Below, one piece after another: positions 1 to 13,903 of a DNA stretch of 64,000 bases. The notes below the pieces were generated by a model that had not been told where the DNA came from, did not search any database, and saw nothing but the letters and a program-made list of their open reading frames with translations. The stretch lies in contig NEEC01000021.1 in the NCBI GenBank assembly GCA_002189035.1, positions 744,001 through 808,000 on the forward strand, read 5' to 3'. The stretch's first letter is position 1. Each line of letters starts with the position of its first letter. The stretch is from Utricularia gibba (Eukaryota; Streptophyta; Magnoliopsida; Lamiales; Lentibulariaceae). The translations under genes were made by a program, and so were the position numbers.

Positions 1-2444
1 CTCATAGACATGAGATTAAAAAAAACTCGTGTGATTTTGGGTTATTAAATCTACCGACTAAACACCATATAATTATAATTTTGCTTTTAAAGTCATGTAA
101 TCCTATTAACCAATCATTGTTTTAAATTATGAATATTAATAATAAGGGTAGGATTAGATTTGAATGAATCATAATTTGTACACATTTGTACAAAAAATAA
201 AAAAAATAGGCGTTAAATTATTTTGATAATGAGATTAGTATATATATAGATATTCTTTTCCAAAAATGGATATTTTAAAAGTTGTATAATATAGTATTGA
301 TATCGATATATCTGATTTTTAAATAGTTCATAAACAAATATAGTACATTATATATGATTGATAGTGCACCATGCTCTTTAGCATGTTAATAAAATAATTA
401 GTCTGAGCATATTGTAAAGTATTGATATTCCGAAAAATTTCGAGAATAAAATCGATATCCAATATTTCAACCAATTCGTATTCGAATATTTCAAAAGTGA
501 TTTTAGTATTCATGATATCTTTTCTTTCAAATAATTCAATATTCGACATAATATCCGTAAACATTGAATATTGAGGTGAAGTGTAGATCAACATTAGTTG
601 GATTAGAAGACAAGTACTTATCTATAGCATGCTTATGAAATAAAAAATGTATGATTTGTTTTTGTGTGGGCCATGTAATCACAACATTAAAAAATGTATG
701 ATTCGTTTATGAAATAAATGAAATTAAAAATTCGGAAATTTAATAAGTCTGGAGATGACATTTAAAAGGAGGGAGGGAGGGTGTCGTACTCGTGGACTGG
801 TTAGTTCCTTTGCATTTGCATTTGAATTTGCATTTGCGTGGTGTTTGCATTTAAAATGGGCAGCGCTTAAATGACTGACAGCTGTACGCGTCCGTTAGCT
901 GTTCCACGCCCGCTTCATTAAGACATGAGACCGGGTCGCCTCCAGACATTTATTCCCCAGACATGGCTTTTTGGGAATTTTAAGATATGATTATTTATTT
1001 TAAATGCACGATTATTGTTATTACTGATTTGTGACAAATCATTACCCCTAATGTCCAAGTGTATGTGCACGGTTCAGCATGCCAACATGGCAAGTTGAAC
1101 TGCAATTATTGGGTGTGCTTTTTATTGGAAATGATTAAAGTTTGTTCACTAAAAGTTCGTTTGATATGAATGTAATTTATATGTTTACGTATAATGTAAT
1201 TGAGTATATATACATAATCAATTGTATATAATATTTGATATTCAAAAATAGAAGTCTTAATATTCAATTTCTATACATATATCTAACTTTCCTCTATTTA
1301 TATATATTCAATTGTATATAATTACTTCAAAAAATAAGTATTTAAATAATATAATTATGCAATATTAATATACGTATACTAGTTAATCAAACAATAATAT
1401 AATCCAAAAATGTTTTCATTATAAAATATAACATATCTAAATTCATTTTTTTAACAAACACATTCTAAATCTAAAATTCTGAAATACATTTTATCTTAAA
1501 CCATATTATCAAAATATTAAATAATCTACCAAACACTATTTTTAGAATTTGATGTGCAAAATTAAATAATTTAAAAAATACTTAAATTTAAAATTTATTA
1601 TAATAATTTTGTATGATAAATAAATATTAAGTTTGTTTATTATGTAGAATATTGTGACATCAATTGTAAAAACGCCAATTTACAGAAACTTGTAATTTGA
1701 AAGATTTAAAGATGCTTATTTTTAAAAAAGCCCAATAATGAAGCCCAAATGAATTGATCCATTTCTTGACATCATATGGGGCCCAATGTTGTTCTCATCG
1801 ATGCTGCCATGAACAAAACTCATCTAAGCCCATGTTTTCGAGCATGTGACTTTATATTTATAAACTTGTTTAAGCCTCTTTTTTATTTAAATATAAATAA
1901 TTCAAAAAAGTTATTGACAAAATTATCATATGAAATCCCGCCATATTTATATGTTTTTTGTGATTGATTTTCTTATTATTTTGTGTTTGTTTCGAAATAT
2001 AATACATTAACAATTTTTATTTGAACTTTATATTGATAATAATATATTCTTATTATAGGTCAAGAAAAAATAAAATTATTAAAATATTATAGAATAAAAT
2101 TACAAATAATCGAAATTAATGCGACAATTTATTTTCAAATATGTTATTTTGTAGAATTAAATTACAAATAAACCTTAAAACACATGATATAATGTGAAAG
2201 AGGTCATATGAAATTATGATAGTAATAACTATTATAAAAATTAATTGTAATACATTAATAATTTTCACAATCTTCTTTATAAAAAATAAATGTATTTTTA
2301 TTATTACTCTGATAGTGAAATATTTTTTATATTTTTCAAGTTACCAATTTGCTCGTTTTTTTTTTCTTTACAAACAAATAAACTTAATCTGAACTTTATG
2401 ATTCATTTCCTAAAAAACTCCCCTGTAATATTTGATATATATAT

Positions 2445-2481
<37 letters not shown>

Positions 2482-3071
2482 TTATTTATTTATTTATTTA
2501 TTTATCTATCATGTTGATTTATGTGGACCACATGAGAATTGTAAATTGCAATAAGGTACAATATTTGTTAGGATTTACAGAAGTGTCGCATCCAGCCGAA
2601 ACCCTACTAATCCAAATCAATTCTTCTCTGAAAACAGGCACCTCCAGTTTGTGTAATTTACACGCACATCTTCGCCATTTTTTTGGTTTGATGCTCGGTT
2701 TCAGGGATAGAGAAGATTTAAGCGTTTGTGCATACAAGTTGTTTGTGAATGCTTTAGGCGAGCCTTCGTTTGGTGTATTCTTCTCTGATTGTGGATTCGT
2801 GTTGGGGTTTCAGTAGATAGATAGATCACTAGTCATCGGAAAAAACCCTAGGAGTTGGTGGGATTTTTCTGAGCTGTGAGACTTCCAGTGTTTGGAAGCA
2901 CCGTTGATGATTTTGACTTCTTATTCTGCTTTTTTTGGCCAGTTGTTTATTCTAAAAGAGTCTACTTGGTTCGCAAAGAGTTTTCTTTTGAGATAGAATT
3001 TTTACCTTATTCATAGTTTAGGATTCAAAGTTTCTCCGGGTTTTGTTCACCGGAGTATAGGATTATTTGAA
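1..3071. other. AT-rich spacer and PAT1 leader region
   Basis: No coding region can be supported. The first ~70 bases resemble, in inverted orientation, the end of the MITE-like family seen near 16.6 kb and 63.4 kb (a run of A, ACTCGT, then CTACC-ACTAAAC), so a truncated copy may lie at the window edge. A (TA)n tract followed by a (TTTA)n tract lies at about 2437-2505. From about 2520 to 3071 base composition becomes less AT-rich and leads without another gene into the PAT1 start, so this part is probably promoter and 5' UTR. The open frames listed here by length alone have no recognisable protein features. Confidence 0.5.
2437..2505. repeat. (TA)n / (TTTA)n microsatellite
   Basis: About 33 bases of TA dinucleotide repeat run directly into about six TTTA units. 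It lies about 570 bases upstream of the PAT1 start codon. Confidence 0.9.
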
Positions 3072-6000
3072 ATGGATGGATTTGGTGGTGGCAGTAGAAT
3101 CCTGGATTCGTCTGAACTTCAGGGTCTGGAACCGCATGGTGCGACCTCTAGCGGTATGTTTGTTCATGTGATTCGCGTTTTTGTTCATTGACATTGCGAA
3201 TATACAGTTGTAAAGATTTCTGATTTTTCAGATGCACGTATCGTTATTTTAGGCTTTTATTCCTTTGTTGTTTTTTATCCTTTATTTTGCGTTGGGCGGC
3301 AGTTTGGTTCATTATAGTATACTTTGTGGTTTACCTAGCGCTGATGTTTTCTTTGACACATAGTGCAACATGTAATGATGTTTGATTGTCTATTTCTTAT
3401 TTGCTTTTCATTCGAGTAGAAGCCTATACCAAGATTCTTCATGGAATACGTGATAGGCGCTACTTCAGCAATTTTAAACACTTTCTTTTGGTTTTGTAGG
3501 GAATGCCGTATTTGATGCTTCACAGTACGCATTCTTTGGGGTGATGCAGTAGAGGAAGTTGAACTTGGTGGATTAGAAGATGAAGAAGATAGTAATGGTC
3601 ATATTGAGTATGATGAAGAAGAATTTCACATGGAGAAGGAAGAGGTTGCTATAGAAGCTTTGCACTCCGTTATTGATAACTCCATTTGCTCCTTCCTTTT
3701 CCCTATTTTTCCTTCATCAGTTTGTGTTAAATAAACATTTGCATCTTCATGTGTGTATCCTTTTATGTGTGGTGTGTCACATTCTTTTCCATTGCAGCAG
3801 CATATGATATCTGAATTATGTGAAAGTATTTGAAGGATAAAATTGTATAATGGAAGCCTGTATTTTCGCAGCAATGATCCAATGGAGAAAACAGCAATGA
3901 AGTCCCTAAGCAAATTTTTTCCTTTCTTTCTTCTTTGACGCCTTGTGCGTGTATTTTCCTGTGACATGGTTGTGTTTGTCGCCTGTCTTTTTTTTGGAGA
4001 TATGTGGCCTTGTTTCCTGCTATCTCTTTCCTTAATACAAATAACATTTGTGTCGTTCATGCAGGTCGCAAATTTGGAATCTCTTTCTGAAATGGATGAT
4101 CTTTCAAGTACGTTTTCAAAGGTGAGGGCATGCATTCTGGCACAAACTGTTTGTCACTAGATATTTTTTTCAAGCAATCTTATACTTGCTGAAAAGTCTG
4201 AACTCTGCCTTGGGGTGTGTGAAATATAGAATACATACACGGATACACGTACTTGAATTGAAGATCATGTTGGGTTTTCAAGCATGGCGATGGCTTGATT
4301 TGCTTTTGTGGTTTTGGGTTTCCGAGCACATGCTTGATGGGCATATGACCATCTCACGATTTTCCTCTTATTTAAATCTAGATGAACAACATGGGTGGCA
4401 GGTCCGCCAATCCCGATTTTGGAAGTGCATGGGAATCTAGACAAGGTGATTACGTACATCAGATTGACATTCAGTTTCTTAAACATATAGCAGCCTTCTT
4501 AACATCATCGTTGCTTTTTTTCGTGTTATCTCTTTTTTTAACGGAGGCTGATCGTCGTCACTTGCTTTTTTGTGTGCACAAGTTTTTAAACATATGCCAT
4601 TTCTTGATAGTACTATTTTACAGCAGGTTCATCTGCTTTTGAGTCAGCACAGGATGCAGATTTGAATAATTGGATTGAGAGGCGCCCATTTGATCCTGAA
4701 TACATAAGTGAGAGCAGAAAGAATTCATCAGAATCATATCCCTTCGTATCCCAATATACAGAATCAAATGCTCTTCATAGGACTTCTTCCTACCCGAGCA
4801 ACAGCAGCTTTTCAATCAGCAAAAAATGCTCCATCATCGCATGAATGAGTCTGCCCTCGCTCCCAGATCGTCTTTTACTTCTTATCCGCCTCCTGGTGGG
4901 ATTTCTATGCAAGTTTCACCAAGTCAGCAACCTGTTCCTTTGCACAATATGCCTCCTTTCAGTTATGAACAGAGCAGCCTACCACATGGCTCACAGTCTG
5001 CTAGAAATTTTCCTGAGTTACCTCACGGTTTTCCTGTTAATAATCACACCCCAAACCAGGCTGCCCACTACCGTGGAAATCCTTCTGTGAGCAATTATAT
5101 GCCTCAAAATATCCCCAGCAGAATGGTTTACTGCATCCGCAGATAAGGCTTCCCCAGCACTTGCAGCTAGCAAGATCACCACACCGTCAGCCAGCATTTG
5201 GTCCAGTCTCAGGGATGCAGTCCTCATTTGGTCCTGTCTTTTCTCCATCTCCGAATTTTGACATCCGTGGGTTGCGTGAAGTGAGAGATCCGAGAACTAA
5301 GCAACTCCCACATTTTCCTTTTCATGTAGCTGACCCTGGTTTTGCTAGGGGTGATTCTGGAAGGATTAGATTTAGATCCAAGTATATGTCAGCTGATGAG
5401 ATAGAAAACATTCTCCGAATGCAGCTTATGGCTACCCATAGCAGTGATCCATATGTTGAAGACTATTACCACCAAGCCTGTTTAGCAAGGAAAACTGCTG
5501 GGGCTAATTTGAAACATCACTTCTGTCCAACTGCCCTAAGAGATGGTACTTCCAAGCCTCGTGCTGTCGATGAGCCTCATGCTTTTCTCCAGGTAGAAGC
5601 ACTTGGACGGGTTTCCTTTGCTTCTATACGCAGGCCTCGCCCTCTTCTTGAAGTTGACTCTCCAAATTCTTCAAGTAATAATGCTGAATCTAAACTCCCT
5701 CAGAAGCCATTGGAACAGGAGCCTCTACTTGCAGCGCGTGTTACTATTGAGGATGGTATTTCCTTCCTGCTTGATGTTGATGATATTGACCGATATTTAC
5801 AATTTAATCAGCTCCCAGATGGTGGATCCCAGCTGAGACAGAGGAGACAGTTGCTGCTGGAAGAGCTAGCATCATCTCTTCATCTTGCTGACCCATTAGT
5901 GAAAAATGGTCAGCAAGTGAACTTGTCTGCTAATGATGATCTCGTGTTCATGAGGATAGTGTCACTTCCCAAGGGTCGGAAACTCCTTTTGAAGTTCCTT

Positions 6001-6594
6001 CAACTTATCTTGCCAGGAGAGCTCACTCGAGTAGTTTGCATGGCCATATTCCGCAATTTGAGGTTCTTATTTGGCACTCTTCCTGCGGATCCTGGGGCAT
6101 CAATGATAATAAAAAGGATAGCAGAAACTGTGGCTTCTTGTATTCAGAAGATGGATCTCAAGGCCCTTGCTAGCTGTCTTGCATCCGTGTTATGTACCAC
6201 AGAGCATCCTCCTCTTCGACCAATCAGTAGTCCCTCCGGAGACGAAGCTTCAGTCATTCTTAAATCTGTGCTCGAACAGGCAACTGGACTTCTCACTGAT
6301 CCGCAGTCTGCGGGCAGTATCCCTGCCCATATCCGCTCCTTTTGGCAGGCTTCTTTTGATGCATTCTTCGTTCTCCTCACAAGGTACTGCTCCAACAAGT
6401 ATGAATCAGTTGTGCAAACCTTCCTTGTCCACGGAACAATGGATTCAAGCACCATGGTATCCGATGTCGCAAAGGCCATAAGCAAGGAAATGCCATTAGA
6501 GCTGCTGCGTGCAAGCCTTCCACATACAAGTGAGCTGCAAAGAAAAATACTCCTGGAATTCAGTCAGCGATCAATGCATCTCCCCGGTCACTGA
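3072..6594 (+). CDS. PAT1: PAT1-like mRNA decapping activator, with three apparent 1-base gaps
   Basis: Plant PAT1 family (topoisomerase II-associated PAT1), which activates decapping of deadenylated mRNA in P-bodies. Exons read as 3072-3153, 3500-3644, 4065-4121, 4382-4445 and 4627-6594. The N-terminus has the family features FDASQYAFFG and VEELGGLEDEED-like acid text; the middle has a Pro/Ser-rich SSFTSYPPPGG stretch; the C-terminal ~420 residues form the conserved helical PAT1 domain ending SMHLPGH. As printed, the reading frame breaks three times: near 3538-3543 (after FFG), 4793-4796 (after RTSSYP) and 5121-5123 (after NIPS). At each point the family sequence resumes immediately in another frame if one base is added, giving about 772 residues. 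No alternative intron explains the jumps. Either a decayed gene or consensus error. Confidence 0.88.
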
Positions 6595-6595
6595 C

Positions 6596-8175
6596 CAAAC
6601 TGGATGCATCAGATCACTGCAACACAGTGGCAGATCACCTCATAGTCCTGAAAGAGAAGCAAGAAAGGGGCCATCATTCATCTTCATTCTCTCTGTTTTC
6701 CCTCTCCCATTCTTTAGATTTTGGTCATAGCATGGGCCTGAGCAGGTGGTGGAGGAGTTTTTGATATACACATCTTCTGTCATGTTTCCCTTGATGTTGT
6801 GTGCCGGTGGCGCTCACCGGATAGATGTACAGTAGAGGATGAAGTTACCATCTGTGTAAACTGATGAGCCTTCCACTCTCACCAAAGGGGTTTTTGCGTG
6901 GCTTCTTCGCTGTCCTCCTGATGGTATCATCACTCTCCTTCTGACATCCCTTTCAATAGCTCTTGTGTTTCCTCTTTGTTGCTATGTTTTTCAATAAAGG
7001 TACATCTTTTTTATTCATGGCGGTTCAGCGTTGTTACCTTATTTTATGGAAAAAAAATAGAATGGGAGCTTTTTTATGAAATCATTTTCTTCTCTTTGAT
7101 AAGAAAAAATAGATATGTCACCAGATAAATTCGGATGAACAAAATTTACAATCAAAATAAACAATTTTAAAATGTTAAATTAAAATATTTATTTGTATTT
7201 TTTTAATATCAAAGTTAACTCGATTCAATCTCATAATCATAATTTAATTTAAAATTATAAATAAATGTAAAAATTAATTGGTTTAACTGGATTTGAATAT
7301 AAAAAAATGAGAAAATTGTAATAAAAAATAACAGAAATATTTTGATTTTCAAATTTCAAAATTGTAAAAAAAATATTTCAATTTATCAAAAACATGCAAT
7401 AAAGATCAAAATAGTTTTTAAAATTTTAAAAAGTAAATTGATTCAAAACTGTGAACTAACTTTGATTTCTCAAATAATAAAATTTTATGTTAAGGATTTT
7501 CATATTCCCATATGAAGTTCTGTGAATTTAAATCATTTGTGAAAATTATGTTGTATTTATATTTCGTGATTTTTGGGAATTCAATGAACGTAATACCATT
7601 AGAAAAAGATGAATAAAAACTTTTTACAACAATGGATTATTATAACATCTTCAAGTTTGAAGGTAAAATGTTTACAAAAAACATAAGTTAAAAGATATAC
7701 GATATAATTTTGAAAATTGAAATTGAAATTATTTATAATATCAATAACTTAGAGCAGACCCATCAAACTTAAATCAAATTCAGAATTCAATATATTATTT
7801 AACTCCCGGTACCTACCACCAAGTGGTAGTATTTTCTCCCCTTTAAGGAACGCGGAAAGTTCTGGAGGTTACCTTTGCTTTGGACCCCGCGCGCAGGCTT
7901 GACAGTCCCATGCACAGCGCCGCTAACGTGAGCGGCGGCCTCGGACACAGCTAAGCTGTAAGCGTGGACGTTCAGGGATGGGCCCCAGAGAGAACAGCTC
8001 TGCGCCAATAAATAACCCCACTGCAATGCAATGGGCCCTGGGCCCCCACTCCTCCGCCCAAATCAAATCAAAACCCAGCCCATCTCCAACATTTTCATTT
8101 CGCTTTTTTCGGCTGTGCAGTACCGCAGCGAATCCTCGATATTTTCGGAAACACTCGCCGGCGTCGTTTCCTCAG
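6596..8175. other. PAT1 3' region, AT-rich spacer, DUF1645 leader
   Basis: The first ~420 bases after the PAT1 stop are compositionally transcript-like and end near an AATAAA at about 6994-6999, a plausible poly(A) signal. About 7050-7800 is AT-rich with no coding signal. About 7800-8175 is GC-richer and probably promoter and 5' UTR of the next gene; it contains a perfect 7-base-arm inverted repeat, CTACCAC-CAA-GTGGTAG, near 7813-7829. Confidence 0.5.
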
Positions 8176-9240
8176 ATGGCGTCAGCCTGTGTGAACAACG
8201 TTGGAGTCGTGGCGCAGGAGGCCTTTCTGGACCGTCAGACGGTGAGTAGTGGCGGCATGTGGCGGATGCCGCCGGCGGAGGAGGTGGTGAATACTACGAG
8301 GCCGCTCGTGGATCTGCGAAAAGATGCGGATCCGGATCCCGATCCGGATGGGGCAGGGATAGAGTTTGAATTTCGTCTTGAAGATTCGGTGTCGTCTATG
8401 CTGCCAGCGGATGAGCTTTTCTCCGACGGGAAACTTGTTCCTCGGCAACTCTCCTCCACCACACGCCCAGCAGCGGAGGTCGTCTCTGCGGTGCCGGACG
8501 TCAGACCGGAGAAGGCTCAGACGCACGGCGGTGATTCAAGGTCAAACTACCGAAAGGCGCCGAGAAGCGTGTGTAGGTGGAAAGAGCTTCTACGATTGAA
8601 GAAACTGAGCATCGCGAAGGAGGATTCGGCGTCGTGTAGTCAAAACGTCGCCGCGAGAGCCTTGGTTCAGCCTTTTCGTTACCGGAGCACCAAATCCGCC
8701 ATGGATTCATATCTCACCCTCCCTCTGTTACAACAGCAGGTCGACCACAACGAACCACTCTCCACCTCCTCCGGACCCTCCCTCGAAGACCGCCCCCGCC
8801 TCTCCGTCGACACCGAAAAACCTATCCGCGCCACCACCAAAGTCCGGCTAGCGAAACCGAGAGCGGTTACGGCCGCCGCCGCAGCGAGTCGTGGTAACCG
8901 TCGTGTACCAGTGGAATGTTCATCGGTGCAAGGCGTCGGTGTCTCCGTCGACAGTCCGCGGATGAATCCATCGGGGAAAATCGTTTTCTACGGATTGGAG
9001 AGAAGTTCGAGCAGTCCGAGCACCTTCAACGGCGGTCCGAGATACAAGCACCGTGGAATGGAGCGTTCGTACTCCCATTCTGCCAATCTTAGAATCGCTC
9101 CCTTCCTGAACGTCCCTGTTCGCTCCCTGCGAGGAGGAAACGCCGCCGCCTCATCCAAATCCTCCGTCTTCGGAATCCAAATATTCTCAGCCTCATCGTC
9201 CTCATCGCAACACAAGAATCCGGTCAAATGCCCTCGCTGA
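8176..9240 (+). CDS. DUF1645 family protein
   Basis: A single-exon gene of 354 residues. It is assigned to plant DUF1645 (PF07816) by EFEFRLED followed by SSMLPADELFSDGKLVP near residues 55-85, and by the C-terminal KIVFYGLERSSSSPSTFNGG segment followed by RIAPFLNVPV and a Ser-rich end. Between these are basic low-complexity stretches, including WKELLRLKK. Function of the family is poorly defined; members are small, likely nuclear or cytosolic proteins often linked to stress responses. The frame is open upstream to an ATG at 7978, but the start at 8176 (MASACVNN) is preferred because the upstream part is composition-biased and does not look like family sequence. Codon use is very GC-rich compared with surrounding DNA. 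Confidence 0.82.
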   Translation: MASACVNNVGVVAQEAFLDRQTVSSGGMWRMPPAEEVVNTTRPLVDLRKDADPDPDPDGAGIEFEFRLEDSVSSMLPADELFSDGKLVPRQLSSTTRPAAEVVSAVPDVRPEKAQTHGGDSRSNYRKAPRSVCRWKELLRLKKLSIAKEDSASCSQNVAARALVQPFRYRSTKSAMDSYLTLPLLQQQVDHNEPLSTSSGPSLEDRPRLSVDTEKPIRATTKVRLAKPRAVTAAAAASRGNRRVPVECSSVQGVGVSVDSPRMNPSGKIVFYGLERSSSSPSTFNGGPRYKHRGMERSYSHSANLRIAPFLNVPVRSLRGGNAAASSKSSVFGIQIFSASSSSSQHKNPVKCPR

Positions 9241-12200
9241 AATCCCTGAACAGCAACAAGATCTGGGAATTCCTCGGCAGGCAGCTGTTACATTCAAATT
9301 CAGAAAAGATTCTTCGTCCCGATCTCAGACGGGGGAGTGTGCAGCACGCGCTGTGGGCTGAGCGTGGGGGTAGTTTCGTCTGTGTACAATAACGAACGGC
9401 ACCTGCAAAATCAGCACGCATTAAAAATGCTGCCGTTGCCACGATCCGCGAATCGCGGCTCTCACGTTGTCAACCAGTGCGTGGCACCCACTCGCGCCGT
9501 GCCTAGTGGGCCCCCCTCCCCTGCGACCGCTCGCTTTAATCATCACTTCATGTCGACTGAACCTCCGGCATATCGCACGAATTCCCAGAGTAGAAAACCC
9601 TAAAAACATTTTTCCCCAATTCCACATTGATTAGACGTGTTGTGGATCTTTATGATCCTTTGTCTTGGTAGGATTAAAAAATTCGAAAATTCCATCAAAA
9701 TAATGTATTTATCGAATAAAAAAATTAAAATGTTAATGAAAAAATATATATTTCTTTTTTACTATCAACTTGGGATTCTATTCTATAAAATTCTACTCAC
9801 ATTCAAGCCATCCACATTTGTGCAGCCAGATCATAATAAAAGGTTCGGTCAAGGTGCAATGGACCAATTGATGTCGGGTGGCACGAAGTAAACATGATAT
9901 CGTGCCATTTTATGTGCTTGCATTCCAATTAGTTGGGCCTCCGTGGCCCAAGATATATCATGGGCCCAATGGTCGAGAAACAGTCATTTTCAGCGTTCTT
10001 TCAATGTGTGCCGAAAAATACTTACCGTCTTTTTGGAACAATTTGTAGTTTTATAAATACACTTGAAAATTAATTTTTGTCATTAAATACAAATGATTAT
10101 ATTTAATAAAGTAAAACATCTATAACCACTTATTATTCTTATTCTAAATTAATTATAGATATTCAATTTTTATTTTCTTATAAGCATTTTCAATAATTGC
10201 TATCAGCAAAACCAACATACACTTAATATCATTGCTGCTTTGTATTGGAAAACCCTAAACACAAAATACTTCAAATTGAAGTAATTACCAACATTTGGTG
10301 ATGATAGATGGTGAAAATTGGTACTTCATTACCCTTGTTTTTACATTTATAAGGAAATTTGAAACCCTAACTACTTCATGTGTTGGTTTTGTAATTCTAA
10401 TGAAACTTGTTTAAATATTATAGAATCATATACACTTGATTTTCAAATTTTGAATTCATGATATTTTTTCCCTGGATCGCCACCAAATTCGATGTACCAT
10501 GTTATAAGAAACATAGATGATTATTAGCATTTCTCGTGTAGAAGATACCATGGAGTGGATATAAAGCAATTTAGACTTCATACATGAATCACTTCCTTGT
10601 CACTTAATGTCCACTGTTATAGTGATCATGGGCTCCTTTCATCTCTCAACACTTAAAATTTCTCTTATCATTTCTATGTAATTCTAGTCTTGATCCACAT
10701 ATTCATGTAATGTGTTTTTCCGCATTCGCATTGTGATATTTTGTAATGAAATATGGGATGATCAAATTGACACATATATAATTTTTTCTTATATGTTTGT
10801 TCCAAAAAAGTGATATTTGTTAGTGTTAGTTTGAAAAACTTGTTATAAATCTAAAAGTATTGCATTATTCCTTTTCATTAACAAGTTTTTATTTCATCTA
10901 GGAAGAGTTGAGCTCTTGAAGCAAGCCATTATGGGTTCCAAATAAAAGTCATGAAATTCAGAGATCCTATGGATCAGATGAGTCTGACAAGAAAATGTAT
11001 ATATGAGCATTGACTTATGGGAAACTTGGCAACAATACATTTGGCTTGATGTATGTGCACAAAGGAGGCATTGTATATGGAATTGTGATCCATTGAAACT
11101 TTTTTCAATTCAATACCTCAAGATGATGAACTTGTCTACAATTTCCTCTGGAAATTGATTCTTGGTTGCAATCCTTGAACCGATCACTTGATTCAAGTAT
11201 TGGTAGATGATGAATAGTTTGAAGGCTTGGAGAAAACCATAATGGAAAGATGACAGCAAAAAATTTAAATTTTGAACTTACTAAGTAACTACTGTCTAAG
11301 AAGTTTTTGATGGATAAATAAATAGATTTTTTTATATAACACTATAGTATTTTTTTGCAATACACTTTACATAAAAAATGAGTCCAAAACATTTAAATTT
11401 TTGAATAATAACCACATTCAATTTCAAGTAACAATCATAGTACTTTTTCAAAAATCAACTTAAGAAGTAATAGTCTAAGGTTTTTCCTATTCTATTTAAT
11501 CTACCATAATCCAAACAAGAATTGATGCTTTTTACAATTGAGAAAAATAAGCATTTTTCTTAAACTTGTGCATTTCTCAAGTATTTTCAAGATTTTTCTA
11601 AACTCAAATCTTCCACATTTCAACATATTTCCATCTTTTAATGTGGTGAACCCATTTTAAATTCAGTTCGGAAATGATCAATTGTATTGAACGGATGATT
11701 CATAAATCACGTCTTGATGTCAAATTTGGTTCTGGTTTCATTTCGGCACCAAAATTAAAACCTTGAACTGAACCGAAATCGAAATTGAACCATTCAATTA
11801 TAACTGTAGTTTCATACATTAAAATTAGTTTAAATAACATTTTTATTTATTAATTATTCTAATTCCTATGTGCATACTGTATTTATAATTTTCTATAAAT
11901 AATTTAAGTTAGCATATTTTTTAAATATAAATAAATATTGAAATATATATTCATATTAGTTTATATGAATTACATTGTAATAAATTAGTATAATATTTAA
12001 TTAATGTATATTCATATTATTTTGAAATATGTTTTCAGATACGTACATGTTATCTATACCCAAAAAATGAAAATCCTATTGAGTTAATTATGTCAAGAAA
12101 TTTTTTTATAGGAATACATATTTTATATGAGGTAAAAAATATTTTTTTTTTATGGGCATAACAAATATTATATAATACTGAATAAGAATTATGATTGAGA

Positions 12201-13903
12201 TCTTCTTTTTGTACCTCATTCATTGCATTTTCTTTTTCTCCCCAACATCTTGTGCTTTTACTTTTTGATTTCAGCACATTTATTATAATATATATTATTA
12301 ATTTTCTTTAATAAAAAAACACTAAAAAGACAAAGCGAATTAATAAATAATAGTTATTGTAAAAAAGATTAATTGTCATTTGTTGGGATGTGGAGTGTGG
12401 AATGGTGTGCGTTTATTCGCGTGATTAAATGTTTATTCTGAAATATTTTAATTATAATTAATATTATTAATATCCGTTGAATTATTATGCTGAGAATTTA
12501 ATCACCGATATCATTATTGAAATATTTAAAAATTACATTTATTGAATTACCAATAATTCGAATTTCACCTACCTTTTACTGCTTTAGCAGTCAAACGCCT
12601 ACGGATGAGGTGGCGCGATGTGATTGGCTGGTCAACGCGTCGCCAAATTCCGAAATTGGTCCTATGATTATGGATGAATCGGGGTTGGGAATTATGAAAT
12701 GATTATTTTGGGTGAATTAATTGCTTTTTGTCAAGAACATCTAATAATCTGTCAGTACAAAAGCTGTGTTGTGTCGCTTCTTTTGCTTTGCGAAACCAGT
12801 TTCAAATCCAGACAATTATTGGGCTTGCTTTTTTGTAATGTATTTGTTGTGTTCTGGGAATGAAATTTATGTGTATGCCTTTTTTTTGTTGTGGGTATGC
12901 ACTCCAACAGCAATTGCGTTTCATTCTAACTGCTGAACGAGCAATTTGTCTGTAGAGGGAGAAAGGAGTTGAGGAAGGGAAATCGGCAGGTGGGGTTTGT
13001 TGTTTTTTTCATTTCCTGATTTGTTGCTGGAGGATGAGCCATTTTCGTAACTGTTTGTTGGAGGGTAGAAAAGAAATCATTTTGTGGAGGGGTTTGAATC
13101 TGTTGGAGGAGATAAGCATGCCCAGTTTGATGAATTGAATCTGCTGTGATTGGGGAAACCCTCTTGACTCAGTGTTGTATAGTTTGCTGAAACTTCACTT
13201 GCCTTTTTTATAATCTGTTCAAGTTTTTCACGTTTGGTGATGATTGAGTGGAGTTTCTGCTCTGTTTTCTGCACTTCCCTTTTGTTTTTCTTGTTTCGTT
13301 TTGTCTAGCAGTTCTCTGTGTGGGCCATTCTCTTTGATTTCAAGCGCACACCTTTTTTGAAGCTGATGCTGGTCCATGCAGGGGAATACCTGTGGTTTTT
13401 GGTTTGGTCATCTGGGTTTTGGTATTTTTTCACTTATTTCCATTTTGATTGGTTGGCATGTATTAAATACCACTGTTCTTACTTTTTTTCTGTTCTGGGT
13501 TCTTATTTATTACCTGCAATCTCTGTGAAGGTGGAAATTTTTATAGAATAATGGAACTGTGTTGGGTAAGAAGACGCAGGAACTTCGTAGCCTGAGGATG
13601 AAATTTCATTAATGGAAATGCTTACCTTTTTTATCTGATTGTTTTTCGTTTTCATCTCTTTGGTTATTAAGTTACTCTTATTATTCCATGGATTCTGTGC
13701 GGCATGCTACTGTTTGCTTTCGTGTGGGTGTTTCGTTTCCTCTGCTTTTACTCCTTTTCTGTCATTGGTTCACTTTAGCTTTCCTGTGGGCTTACAATGT
13801 TAAAAAGCTACGGATGAACACCAGAAGTATGTCACTGAGCTTTCGTTTATCATCTTATTTTCATGTGTCAAAACTAGGATTGTGACACTGCTTCAAAAGT
13901 GTC
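9241..13903. other. Long spacer and WRKY leader
   Basis: No intact gene is seen. 9241-9610 is GC-rich and probably 3' UTR of the DUF1645 gene. About 9640-12390 is AT-rich. A patch at about 10900-11270 looks faintly coding, with stops in every frame, and could be a degraded gene or transposon fragment that I cannot name. About 12520-13900 is less AT-rich and T-rich on the + strand; it probably holds the WRKY promoter and a leader with one or more introns, though exon borders cannot be fixed without transcripts. Confidence 0.45.

Noticed and set aside
7978-8175. Upstream in-frame ATG for the DUF1645 gene
   Set aside because: The 66 extra residues are low-complexity leader sequence; the family start fits 8176.
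10900-11270. Possible degraded transporter or transposon coding remnant
   Set aside because: Short phrases look protein-like in two frames but stops occur every few residues and no family motif is clear.
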